A stretch of DNA of 64,000 bases from Dyella_A sp049445995 (lineage in GTDB: Bacteria; Pseudomonadota; Gammaproteobacteria; Xanthomonadales; Rhodanobacteraceae), in the NCBI RefSeq assembly GCF_049445995.1, contig NZ_JBMSDZ010000017.1:10087-74086 (forward strand). The letters run 5' to 3'. The position numbers and the translations under genes are program-made. Below the pieces are notes generated by a model that searched no databases, was not told where the DNA came from, and worked only from the letters and a program-made list of their open reading frames with translations. This document shows, in pieces, positions 46,830 through 54,241 of the stretch. Positions within the stretch are counted from its first letter, which is position 1; every line of letters begins with the position of its first letter.

Positions 46830-47131
46830 TCCTCACCTGCCGCCTTTCGGTGGGCGACGGCCCGGCGCTCGGCGAATCGGGCTTCGACCTGGGCATGGGG
46901 GGTCGCCGGCCGTGAGTCGTCCAGAGCCTGCTGCACCTTCGTCCGGAACCATGCGTCATGGGCTGCCGGGTCTGCGGACAGCGCGAACGGCAGCGCACCT
47001 TCGTTGGCTGTCCGCGTGAGCAGGATGCGCACGGCGTCGGAGACGGTCATGCCCAGCTGACCCAGAACCGCCGCTGCCCGTTCTTTTACAGCGGCATCGA
47101 CGCGTGTTTGTATCAGTGCGTTAGCAGCCAT
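46826..47131 (-). CDS. RelB/DinJ-type antitoxin
   Basis: 101 residues. The ribbon-helix-helix start, MAANALIQTRVDAAVKERAA, is followed by LGMTVSDAVRILLTRTANEG and PFAL, as in RelB/DinJ proteins. The C-terminal half is charged and would wrap the toxin. It overlaps the frameshifted parE gene by four bases. Upstream, cggagtgtaattcatatgaattaca contains the palindrome attcatatgaat (about 47167-47178), a plausible operator. Confidence 0.83.
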   Translation of the reverse strand: MAANALIQTRVDAAVKERAAAVLGQLGMTVSDAVRILLTRTANEGALPFALSADPAAHDAWFRTKVQQALDDSRPATPHAQVEARFAERRAVAHRKAAGEE

Positions 47132-47179
47132 GACGGCGCTCCTGTCGAATTGCCATGTCCGGAGTGTAATTCATATGAA

Positions 47180-47463
47180 TTACAGATCAAGTTTTCTCCA
47201 CGGCCGCGCCAGAGGCACCGCCAGGCAGTGGTCGATGTCGAGCTCGATGGTGCTGTCGCCTGCGTGCAGCACGCCGCCGCCCTCGAAGGCATCGGCCATG
47301 AAGACGGCCAGTTCCTCATCGTTTACCAGCGCAAGCGCCGGATCGTAAGCCGTCAGTTTTTCAGCCATGGGGGGTACTCCACTTCTTTGGCCAGCTTCTT
47401 TGCCGTGGCGACATCGCGGGCCTGCGTTTTCTTGTCGCCGCCACGCAGTAGTACTAGGGAACC
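47180..47463 (-). pseudogene. Remnants of an addiction-module toxin and its HigA-like antidote
   Basis: From about 47463 the leftward frame SLVLLRGGDKKTQARDVATA, ending at 47353, is the C-terminus of a phage Gp49/HigB-like toxin. The antidote start overlaps it at 47368 (MAEKLTAYDPALALVNDEEL), matches the first 30 residues of HigA-like antidotes, and then changes to unrelated sequence ending at 47180. Both genes are truncated. Confidence 0.7.
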
Positions 47464-47744
47464 GGCGGCCACTGTTGCGCGCCGTGCAGCACACGCCACA
47501 CCTCGATGCCGGCTGCACTCTTGACGTACACAACGATGTACGGGGTGCCAGTCGGCACCCACTCGCGCGTGCCTTGTTCACGCCCCTTGCGGCGGCCGGC
47601 GTTGGGATGGCTGGTCAGCGTGGACTCGATGCGCTGTTGTAGCTGCGCCATGAAGTCATCGGCGGTGCCTGGCCATGCCGTGTGGCCGTATTCCAGGATG
47701 TCCAGCAGATCGGACTCGGCTTTGCCGCTGTACGCGATCGCCAC
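47454..47744 (-). CDS. RelE/ParE-type toxin
   Basis: 96 residues from GTG 47744 (VAIAYSGKAESDLLDILEYG). It continues with FMAQLQQRIESTLTSHPNAG and VPTGTPYIVVYVKSAAGIEV and ends RVLHGAQQWPPVP. It appears full length and intact. Most ParE toxins poison DNA gyrase; RelE-type ones cut mRNA. Its antitoxin gene directly upstream is damaged, which would be dangerous unless another antitoxin covers it or the toxin is silent. The frame is open upstream, so the start is uncertain. Confidence 0.72.
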   Translation of the reverse strand: MAIAYSGKAESDLLDILEYGHTAWPGTADDFMAQLQQRIESTLTSHPNAGRRKGREQGTREWVPTGTPYIVVYVKSAAGIEVWRVLHGAQQWPPVP

Positions 47745-47750
47745 GGCACC

Positions 47751-47894
47751 TACGCCTTCCGGCGCTGCTTGCCGGTGGGGCCTGGCTTGGCTCGCGTCAA
47801 GCTCACGGGCTCTGGCCCGCAGGCGCTCCCACATCACCTCGCTATCGACTAGCTCCACCGTGCCATTCTTGAGGCCGTCCCGCGCTTCGCGCAC
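47751..47894 (-). pseudogene. Remnant of the antitoxin for the adjacent ParE-type toxin
   Basis: The frame reads LKNGTVELVDSEVMWERLRA, as in the C-terminal half of CopG/ParD-like antitoxins. A shifted frame gives PGPTGKQRRKA and a stop at 47751, just before the toxin start, which suggests an indel. The N-terminal part is replaced by a REP element (47900-47975). Confidence 0.55.
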
Positions 47895-47899
47895 CTGCC

Positions 47900-47975
47900 G
47901 TTGTAGGAGGGGCTTCAGCCCCGACCGCCCTTCGCCTCAAGCCACCCAGTCGCGACTGAAGTCGCTCCCACAAGG
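47900..47975. repeat. Double REP element within the antitoxin remnant
   Basis: gtaggaggggcttcagccccgac is followed by cgcgactgaagtcgctcccacaa. The same two half-elements occur at 50889-50957 in opposite orientation. It truncates the antitoxin gene beside it. Confidence 0.75.
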
Positions 47976-48392
47976 CCGCCGCCAACCTGCCCCTGGAGCC
48001 CGATCGGCCAGCCTTCGGGCTGGTGACCGATGAGCGGCACCGTCGCACGGATTCGATCGGGCACGTCGATCGCCGCATCCCAGGCTTCCCGCATCCGAAA
48101 CGCCGACCTCGGCGCGTGCTGATGATGCACTCGAAGGTCGAAAGCAACGGCATCGCCCGTGAGCGGGTTCCTGCGGGTTGCGTGGTGCTCGATGCCGGTG
48201 AGGTGCCGGATGGCGCCGGAGATGCCCGCGGCATGGGATTTGGCGGTGTCCGGACATCATTGACACAAACGCCGACAGGAAACGGCCGCGTTGCTTACTG
48301 GCGTACCTCTATCAGTTGAGAGCCTGCTGTCGCTTGCGGTGTAGTGCTCTCTCTTCCGTGCGCCTGCCACGACCGCCTACGTCGCCTGCCGC
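47976..48392. other. Scrap region with a 36-bp etfA fragment at 48191-48226
   Basis: The segment 48191-48226 matches etfA (GISGAIxHLTGI coding region, minus strand) at 35 of 36 bases. The leftward frame continues beyond it as HHQHAPRSAFRMREAWDAAI and IGHQPEGWP, which I do not recognise. The remainder up to 48392 holds no gene I can support. Confidence 0.6.
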
Positions 48393-48695
48393 TCATGCCA
48401 CCATGGGTACGCCAGCGCGCCTGGCGGCCTTGCGCAAATCCTCGTCGAGCGTGGCCAGCGCAAGACCCTCGCGCAGCGCCTTGATGTCGACGCCGCGGAC
48501 CGGCTGCGTGTGCATGAAGGTTTTCATGTCCTCCACGGCGCGATCGGCGTCGACGGACCGTGATGTCCGGGGTGGCACCAGTCTCGCCACTTCTTCACCG
48601 CGGTTGGTGATGGTGAAAGCCTTGCCATTGCGGACTGCCCTCAGCAGCTCCGGAAGTCTGGTCTTGGCTTCGTACGAGCCGATTTCCGTTTTCAT
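48393..48695 (-). CDS. Chimera of Phd/YefM-type antitoxin and VapC PIN-domain end
   Basis: 100 residues. The first ~77 are a normal Phd/YefM antitoxin (MKTEIGSYEAKTRLPELLRA, AFTITNRGEEVARLVPPR, PVRGVDIKALREG). The last ~22, LATLDEDLRKAARRAGVPMV, are the typical final strand and helix of a PIN-domain toxin. A deletion seems to have removed the antitoxin stop and most of the toxin, fusing the two ends in frame. It may still bind DNA. The ATG has tgaacggac upstream; promoter unknown. Confidence 0.78.
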   Translation of the reverse strand: MKTEIGSYEAKTRLPELLRAVRNGKAFTITNRGEEVARLVPPRTSRSVDADRAVEDMKTFMHTQPVRGVDIKALREGLALATLDEDLRKAARRAGVPMVA

Positions 48696-48771
48696 GGGCT
48701 TGTCCGTTCAGGATCGTTGCAGACCAGACTATAGACCAGTCGCGTGAAGCGTCAATGTTCCGCCGGTCAGC

Positions 48772-48882
48772 GCGTGGCCGGGAATCTCCTCGATCCAGCC
48801 GATCCAGGCGTCGGCTACGCGCTTTACGACCGCCGCGCAGGCCGGCTGCCTGGGTTGCGCCTTCGGCTTTTTTTGCAGAGGA
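48772..48882 (-). pseudogene. hicB fragment, second copy
   Basis: The leftward frame QKKPKAQPRQPACAAVVKRV continues as ADAWIGWIEEIPG and breaks off. It matches the first 25 residues and the leader of the hicB at 44278-44490. No hicA follows. It lies 56 bases left of the etfA stop, mirroring the etfA-like remnant next to the intact hicAB at 44 kb. Confidence 0.82.
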
Positions 48883-48937
48883 CGCCTTGGAGCGCGGGAC
48901 ACGTGATGGGGTCATGCACCACCGCGCCGCGGGCGGA

Positions 48938-49882
48938 TCAGCCCAGTGCCGCTTCCAGCTCCGGGATGATCTTGAACAGATCGCCTACCAGGCCGATGTC
49001 CGCCACCTCGAAGATCGGCGCCTCGCCGTCCTTGTTGATCGCCACGATGGTGCCGGCGTCCTTGATGCCGGTGAGGTGCTGGATGGCGCCGGAGATGCCG
49101 ATGGCCATGTACAGCTCGGGGGCGATGATCTTGCCGGTCTGGCCGACCTGCAGCTCGTTCGGCACGTAGCCGGCATCGACGGCGGCGCGGGAGGCGCCGA
49201 CGGCAGCACCGATTTTGTCGGCGAATTTGTAGATGATGTCGAAGTTTTCCTTCGAGCCCACGCCGCGGCCGCCGGACACCACTTTGTTCGCGCTCTGCAG
49301 GTCGGGGCGGTCGCTGGAGCCCTGCTGCAGTTCCACGAAGCGGGTGTGCGAGGGCAGGGCGGCGTCGACGGTGATCGCTTCCACCGGCGCCTTGTTCGCG
49401 CCGCTGGCGGCGGCCGGCCACGAGGCGGTGCGGATGGTGGCGACCACGGCGTGGGCGGGGTTGGCCTCCACGGTGACGATGGCGTTGCCGGCGTAGATCG
49501 GCCGCTTGAAGGTGTGCGGGCTCTCCACGCTCATCACGTCGCTGACCTGGGCCACGCTGAGCAGCGCGGCCACGCGCGGGGCGAGGTCCTTGCCGAAGGT
49601 GGTGGAGGGTGCGAACACGTGGCTGTAGCCGGCAGCGGCCTTGGCTACCTGGGGTGCCAGCACGGCGGCCAGTGCATGCGCATTCTCCGGCTTGGCAACG
49701 GTGAGCACGCGGCTCACGCCTTCGATGGAGGCGGCTTCGGCGGCGATGGCGTCGACATTGTCGGCCAGCACCAGCACGTCGATGGCTTCGGGCTTGACCG
49801 CGACGGCGGCGCTCACGGCGCGCGCGGTGGCGGGGTTGAGCTTGCCGTGCAGGTGTTCGGCGATGACGAGGATCTTGCTCAT
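48938..49882 (-). CDS. etfA: Electron transfer flavoprotein alpha subunit
   Basis: 314 residues, full length. MSKILVIAEHLHGKLNPATA starts the N-terminal domain; the FAD-binding C-terminal domain has SGRGVGSKENF-like VVSGGRGVGSKENFDIIYKF and GISGAIQHLTGIKDAGTIVA. With EtfB it carries electrons from acyl-CoA dehydrogenases to ETF:ubiquinone oxidoreductase, encoded at 56881. It is the known right-hand flank of the LPS locus in Xanthomonas. Normally directly downstream of etfB, here it is separated from it by a VapBC module and two REP hairpins. Confidence 0.96.
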   Translation of the reverse strand: MSKILVIAEHLHGKLNPATARAVSAAVAVKPEAIDVLVLADNVDAIAAEAASIEGVSRVLTVAKPENAHALAAVLAPQVAKAAAGYSHVFAPSTTFGKDLAPRVAALLSVAQVSDVMSVESPHTFKRPIYAGNAIVTVEANPAHAVVATIRTASWPAAASGANKAPVEAITVDAALPSHTRFVELQQGSSDRPDLQSANKVVSGGRGVGSKENFDIIYKFADKIGAAVGASRAAVDAGYVPNELQVGQTGKIIAPELYMAIGISGAIQHLTGIKDAGTIVAINKDGEAPIFEVADIGLVGDLFKIIPELEAALG

Positions 49883-49902
49883 GAGTGTCTCCGAATCTTT
49901 TT

Positions 49903-49975
49903 GTAGGAGCCCACCCTGTGGGCGATGTTCTTGGGTGGGTGCGAAAAAAGCGTCGCCCACAGGGTGGGCTCCTAC
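49903..49975. repeat. REP hairpin between vapC and etfA
   Basis: The arms gtaggagcccaccctgtggg and its inverted partner form a near-perfect 22-bp stem around a 27-base middle. It ends 21 bases before the etfA start and could attenuate transcription into etfA. Confidence 0.85.
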
Positions 49976-50005
49976 CTGGGTATGGGGGTTATTTCTGCTC
50001 GCGTG

Positions 50006-50401
50006 TCACAACAAGAGTGTGGAACGGCCTTGTGCATTGAGCAGCGCGACCGCCTTTTGATCAAATGAGACAAAGGTTTCGCCGCCGAGCCATTGTCCCT
50101 CGAAAGCGATCACGCCGTCGGCGAAGTCGCCGCCGGCTTCGAGTATGACCAAGCCCGCTTCAGCGGCTGGCCGATTGGTTTCTGTATTGGCTGCATCGAG
50201 CAGTGCCCGGATCGCACCGGACACGTCCGCAGCGGTGAAGCCGTACACACGACGCAGCACCCAGACGAACTCACATAAACACGGCAGCGCGACCGCGACC
50301 AGGTCGGCATCCGTCAGCAGCTTGGCGGCAATGTCCGCTTGCCTGGCATCGTCGCGCACGACAGCACGAACCAGCACATGGGTGTCGACGGCGACCTTCA
50401 C
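50006..50401 (-). CDS. vapC: VapC-type PIN-domain toxin
   Basis: 131 residues. The PIN core acids are visible: VDTHVLVRAVVRDD (first Asp), LCEFVWVLRR (Glu), GDFADGVIAF (Asp) and FVSFDQKAV (last Asp). VapC cuts specific tRNAs or rRNA. It overlaps vapB by four bases. The pair is inserted between etfB and etfA and bounded by REP elements on both sides. Confidence 0.9.
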   Translation of the reverse strand: MKVAVDTHVLVRAVVRDDARQADIAAKLLTDADLVAVALPCLCEFVWVLRRVYGFTAADVSGAIRALLDAANTETNRPAAEAGLVILEAGGDFADGVIAFEGQWLGGETFVSFDQKAVALLNAQGRSTLLL

Positions 50402-50649
50402 TTGCGGCCAGACCAGCCCGATGCAGCGGCCTCGTTGATTTCTTCGATGGTGGCAACCTTGGCTGTCCGTCCGGCCAGCAGGCCGACAAAACCGGCCATC
50501 GACCCGGCAGGTCGGGCGGCTCTCAGTGCGGCCCGCCCATCGGGCAGCAGGTCCAGTTCGATCTTCTCGCCGGGCTTGATGCCCAGATGTTGCAGCACCT
50601 CCTTGCGAAAGGTGACTTGCCCCCGGGCGGTAACGGTCAAGGTGGTCAT
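50398..50649 (-). CDS. vapB: VapB-type (AbrB fold) antitoxin
   Basis: 83 residues from ATG 50649. The AbrB/SpoVT swapped hairpin reads MTTLTVTARGQVTFRKEVLQ and HLGIKPGEKIELDLLPDGRA. The C-terminal helix (VATIEEINEAAASGW) is the toxin-binding end. It precedes and overlaps vapC. The direct repeat at 50668-50697 just upstream is the likely operator. Confidence 0.9.
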   Translation of the reverse strand: MTTLTVTARGQVTFRKEVLQHLGIKPGEKIELDLLPDGRAALRAARPAGSMAGFVGLLAGRTAKVATIEEINEAAASGWSGRK

Positions 50650-50667
50650 GCGGGTGTTCTCGATATC

Positions 50668-50697
50668 CTGAAACGCATGGTAATGCTGAAATGCATT
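50668..50697. promoter_or_regulatory. Probable vapBC operator
   Basis: Direct repeats ctgaaacgcat (50668-50678) and ctgaaatgcat (50686-50696), 18 bases apart, with an inverted repeat aatgc-tgaaat-gcatt overlapping the second, about 20-50 bases before the vapB start. Confidence 0.5.
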
Positions 50698-50764
50698 ATT
50701 CGCAAACGCACCGGATCGGTGTCGGCAGAAGATCGACAGACGATCCATGGATCGTGGTCGATGG

Positions 50765-50957
50765 GCAGGAGCCCGCCCCCCGATCGAGTCGAGGGCAGGC
50801 TCTGTGGGCGATGCATTTTCCGCACATCACACATCAAGAGCGTCGCCCACAGGGTGGGCTCCTACAGGGGTGGCATCTGGGTGCTTTTGTGGGAGCGACT
50901 TCAGTCGCGACGCTGTGGGTGGGGCGGTCGGGGCTGAAAGCCTCTCCTGCAGGGGTG
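50765..50957. repeat. REP cluster between etfB and vapB
   Basis: A gcaggagcccgcccc arm and its partner cccacagggtgggctcctac close at 50865. A second composite element follows, with gtgggagcgacttcagtcgc and gtcggggctgaaag. The first arm is the relative of the in-frame nrdJb copy at 1865. Confidence 0.8.
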
Positions 50958-50962
50958 AGGGG

Positions 50963-51709
50963 TTACAGCAGGCCTTTCTGCTTGAGGGCGGCGACCAGTT
51001 CGGCGGCGTCCTTGACCATCACGCCCTTGCTGCGCCTGGGCGGCGCGGCGTAGTGGGTGGTGGTGAGATGGTCGTGCGACTCCACGCCCAGCGAGGCGAA
51101 CTCGATCGTGTCGATCGGCTTGGACTTGGCCTTCATGATGTCCGGCAGCTTGATGAAGCGCGGCTCGTTGAGGCGCAGGTCGGTGGTGACCACGGCGGGC
51201 AGTTCGGCCTCGATCACTTCCAGGCCGGCGTCCACTTCGCGGGTCACGGTGGCCTTGCCGTTGGCGATCTCCAGCTTGCTGGCGAAGGTGGCCTGCGGAC
51301 GGTCCCACAGCGCGGCCAGCATCTGCCCGGTCTGGTTGGCGTCGTCGTCGATCGCCTGCTTGCCCATCAGCACCAGGCCGGGCTGCTCCTTTTCCACCAG
51401 CTTGAGGAAGGCGCGCGCGGCGCTGAGCGGCTGCACGGCCTCGCTGGTGACCACGTGGATGGCGCGGTTGGCGCCCATCGCCAGGCCGTTGCGCAGGTGC
51501 GCGGTGAGGTCGGCCGGGCCGATGCCCACCACCACCACCTCGTCGGCCACGCCTTTCTCGCGCAGGCGCAGTGCTTCTTCCAGCGCGATGTCGTCGAACG
51601 GGTTGGCGGAGAGCTTCACGCCGTCGGTCACCACGCCGGTGCCGTCGGGCTTGACCTGGATGCGCACGTTGTAGTCCACGACGCGCTTGTAGCCGACCAG
51701 AATCTTCAT
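50963..51709 (-). CDS. etfB: Electron transfer flavoprotein beta subunit
   Basis: 248 residues, full length. MKILVGYKRVVDYNVRIQVK starts the fold; the AMP site region has GKQAIDDDANQTGQMLAALW, and the recognition-loop area contains DLRLNEPRFIKLPDIMKAKS. It pairs with EtfA. Its own operon partner lies 1.08 kb downstream across a REP cluster, vapBC and a second REP hairpin, so co-transcription with etfA may be disturbed. Confidence 0.96.
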   Translation of the reverse strand: MKILVGYKRVVDYNVRIQVKPDGTGVVTDGVKLSANPFDDIALEEALRLREKGVADEVVVVGIGPADLTAHLRNGLAMGANRAIHVVTSEAVQPLSAARAFLKLVEKEQPGLVLMGKQAIDDDANQTGQMLAALWDRPQATFASKLEIANGKATVTREVDAGLEVIEAELPAVVTTDLRLNEPRFIKLPDIMKAKSKPIDTIEFASLGVESHDHLTTTHYAAPPRRSKGVMVKDAAELVAALKQKGLL

Positions 51710-51885
51710 TCACGTTTCCTAGGGAGTTGCGGGCCGCCGGGGCCTGGAATCGAACGAACATTCTAACCCGAGTGTGCGATCCGTGCGCCCGCGTATGGAT
51801 GTCGCACACGAAATCGGCCCGGAGCGGCCCTCCCTCCGCCGTCGTGTTTCGGGAGGCGGCGGAGGTATGCCGTCGGTTTGCCCGG

Positions 51886-53943
51886 TCAATCGCGTCGCGC
51901 GTAGGGGAAGGCGCGATCGTCCGGCGGCGCTTCGCCGCAGAGCTGGCCAGCGGTTTCCGTTCGATATCCGCCGTGATGCGCGGCAAGCAGGAAGATGCGT
52001 TCGATCGCATGGGCCAGCGTGCCGTCCACCTGGTTCACCTCGATTTCGAATTCGTCGATGCCGAGATGCGCATCGAACAGCGGACGCAGGGCGTCCAGTC
52101 GCATCCAGAACATGCTGCCGGCGATGAACCGATCATGCTCCACGTCCGGCTGGGCGAGTCCAAGCCGCGCTGCGAGGTACTCGACATGGTGGCGATTGGC
52201 GCCCCAGTAATAATGCAGCGGCTGGATATGGCCATCCGCGGCCACCAGCCCCAGCGCAGCGTCCTCGCCGAAGGCCTCGAAAATCCGCTGCGCGCGTTGC
52301 GGCGCGAGCAGCCCGTCGAGCAACTCCCGTCGCCAGGTCTCGCCATCCTGTCGGTGCACGGAGCGTTTGGTGTGCAGCTTCAGCACCACCTCGACGCCTT
52401 CGTCGAGCAGCCGGTCGGCCAGGCGGAGGAAGGGCAGGATGTCGCGGCCGCGGTTCTCGCTCGTCACGATCTCGCCGTCGATGCGGGCACGCGTCATGGC
52501 CTGGAGCACGGCTTCGGCCTTGTCCGGCGTGGTGGTCACGATCAGGCGCCAGTCGAGCTTTGATGCGATCAACCGATCGAGCATCTCGCCGAGTACCTCG
52601 GGATACCAGGCGTGGATCACCACGCAGGGGCGAGTGTCCCGTGCTGCCTGAGGCAGCATCGCCGCGCGCGTGGCGTGCAGCCACGCATGCCCGAGCCGGG
52701 CGTCGGGTTCCAGCACGGCGCCCTCGGCCCACTCGTTCCATGCGTTGACGAACACCAGCGGCGGCCGCCCGGCCGGTTGCGTGGTGCCGGCGTGGGCGAT
52801 GCTTCGGCGCAGCCATTCGCCGTAGGCGCGTGGCGACGCATGCATGAACACGCGACCTCGGCCGGATCGACGCGGCTCGTTGTCCCATCCGGGATTGACG
52901 GTCGGGTAGAGCGGAAAGCGGGCCCGCGGCGGGTCGGCAGCGGCCAGCTCGCGCCAGTCGTGGATATCGCCATGGAAGTCCGGGTTGATCAGCCGGAAGC
53001 GGTCGGTGATCGGCCTGGGCGTGATGTTGTTGGGGGGGAAAGCCACGGCCGCGTCGAAGCCGATATCTGCCGGATCGACGTTGTCGAAGCTCTGCACATA
53101 GACGAGGTGGATGTCGCCGATGCCATGCTCACGGCACCACCGGCGCCAGCGCTGGGCGGTGTTGCGGGGCTCGGGCAGCAAGCCCGGGCGGTACACCAGC
53201 AGCAGGGGCTTGCCGTCCACCCGCAGATAGCGCGGGTCGCGCAGGTACGGCGCCACGTGCGCGATAAAGGCGAGGTCGTCCTGTGCGCTGTGGCGCTGGG
53301 CGATCAGCACCTGGTCGGCGCGGCCGTCCCAGCGCCGCGACCAGTTCTCGTTCGCCCAGCACAGGCAGATCGGAAGATCCAGCGCGGGGTCGTCCAGCCA
53401 CTGCCGCAACGGCTGCTCCAGCAGGGTTTTCCCGGCAAACCAGTAGAAGTAGCTGCAGAACGCGCCGATGCCGTACTCGCGGGCAAGCTGCATTTGCCGG
53501 CGCATGGCGTCGGGCAGGCGCAGGTCGTAGAAGCCGAGGCTGCCGGGCAACCGGGGCTGCACGTGGCCTTCGAACTGCGGCAGGGCGCGCGTCACGTTGT
53601 GCCACTCGGTGAAGCCCTCGCCCCACCAGGCGTCGTTTTCGGGGATCGGGTGGAACTGCGGCAGGTAGAACGCGACCACGGTGGCCGGCAGCGGATCGGG
53701 CAAGGCGACGACGCTGTGCTCGCGGTAGCCGAGCGCGCGACCGCCGGCGTGATGGCGCGGTCGCCGCAGCGGGGCGTCTGCCGACGCCGGCTGGCCCCGC
53801 GGACCCGGCGGGACCAGTCCGGCAAGGCGATCGAGGAATCGCTGGCGCCAGCGGTCGCGAACGGCCGTCGGCAGCGGAAGCAGGCGGAACCCGCTTCGCA
53901 GGAGAGAGTACAGGGGACTGCGAAGGGCGTTGGGAAGCGGCAT
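51886..53943 (-). CDS. WbsX-like/rhamnan-synthesis-F two-domain glycan protein
   Basis: 685 residues. Residues about 90-440 resemble the WbsX/GH99-like domain: AFYLPQFHPIPENDAWWGEGFTEW, ICLCWANENWSRRWDG, and VFVNAWNEWAEGAVLEPD. From about 450 the RgpF-type domain begins (VVIHAWYPEVLGEMLDRL), with ENRGRDILPFL, KLHTKRSVH and FIAGSMFWMRLDAL. Such proteins act in rhamnan or O-antigen assembly. The start is ATG 53943. It lies outside the metB-etfA segment but next to another large glycosyltransferase, and rmlBACD provides a rhamnose donor. Confidence 0.82.
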   Translation of the reverse strand: MPLPNALRSPLYSLLRSGFRLLPLPTAVRDRWRQRFLDRLAGLVPPGPRGQPASADAPLRRPRHHAGGRALGYREHSVVALPDPLPATVVAFYLPQFHPIPENDAWWGEGFTEWHNVTRALPQFEGHVQPRLPGSLGFYDLRLPDAMRRQMQLAREYGIGAFCSYFYWFAGKTLLEQPLRQWLDDPALDLPICLCWANENWSRRWDGRADQVLIAQRHSAQDDLAFIAHVAPYLRDPRYLRVDGKPLLLVYRPGLLPEPRNTAQRWRRWCREHGIGDIHLVYVQSFDNVDPADIGFDAAVAFPPNNITPRPITDRFRLINPDFHGDIHDWRELAAADPPRARFPLYPTVNPGWDNEPRRSGRGRVFMHASPRAYGEWLRRSIAHAGTTQPAGRPPLVFVNAWNEWAEGAVLEPDARLGHAWLHATRAAMLPQAARDTRPCVVIHAWYPEVLGEMLDRLIASKLDWRLIVTTTPDKAEAVLQAMTRARIDGEIVTSENRGRDILPFLRLADRLLDEGVEVVLKLHTKRSVHRQDGETWRRELLDGLLAPQRAQRIFEAFGEDAALGLVAADGHIQPLHYYWGANRHHVEYLAARLGLAQPDVEHDRFIAGSMFWMRLDALRPLFDAHLGIDEFEIEVNQVDGTLAHAIERIFLLAAHHGGYRTETAGQLCGEAPPDDRAFPYARRD

Positions 53944-54080
53944 GGTCTTGTTGATTGCGCCCTGGAACAGTCGTGACGGCTCTGCCCTTCGACTTCGCTT
54001 CGCTACGCTCGGGGCGAACGGTTGGCTGGGATGGACCATGGCCCGTCCATGGCGAGCCTCGAAAAACCGCTCTTTAGTTC

Positions 54081-54165
54081 GTCATTCCCGCGAAAGCGGG
54101 AATCCATTGCCTTTGTTCTTCAGGGCCTTGAAGTCACTGGATCCCCGCTTTCGCGGGGATGACGA
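54081..54165. repeat. Double REP palindrome (gtcattcccgcgaaagcggg family)
   Basis: Two inverted elements: attcccgc-gaaa-gcgggaat (54084-54103) and atccccgc-tttc-gcggggat (54141-54160), with outer ends gtcatt and gatgac. It is a BIME-like pair in the 298-base gap between two leftward glycan genes; no gene is visible in the rest of that gap. Confidence 0.85.
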
Positions 54166-54241
54166 ACCTTATTTCGAGTTTTCCGAGGTTCGTCATAGGG
54201 GGTGGCGTGAGTCCGGATGGTTGCCGAGCGGGGCCGACGGG

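Noticed and set aside
47915..48130. 71-residue leftward frame as a gene
   Set aside because: It runs through REP elements and its upstream part is an etfA scrap; more likely mosaic debris.
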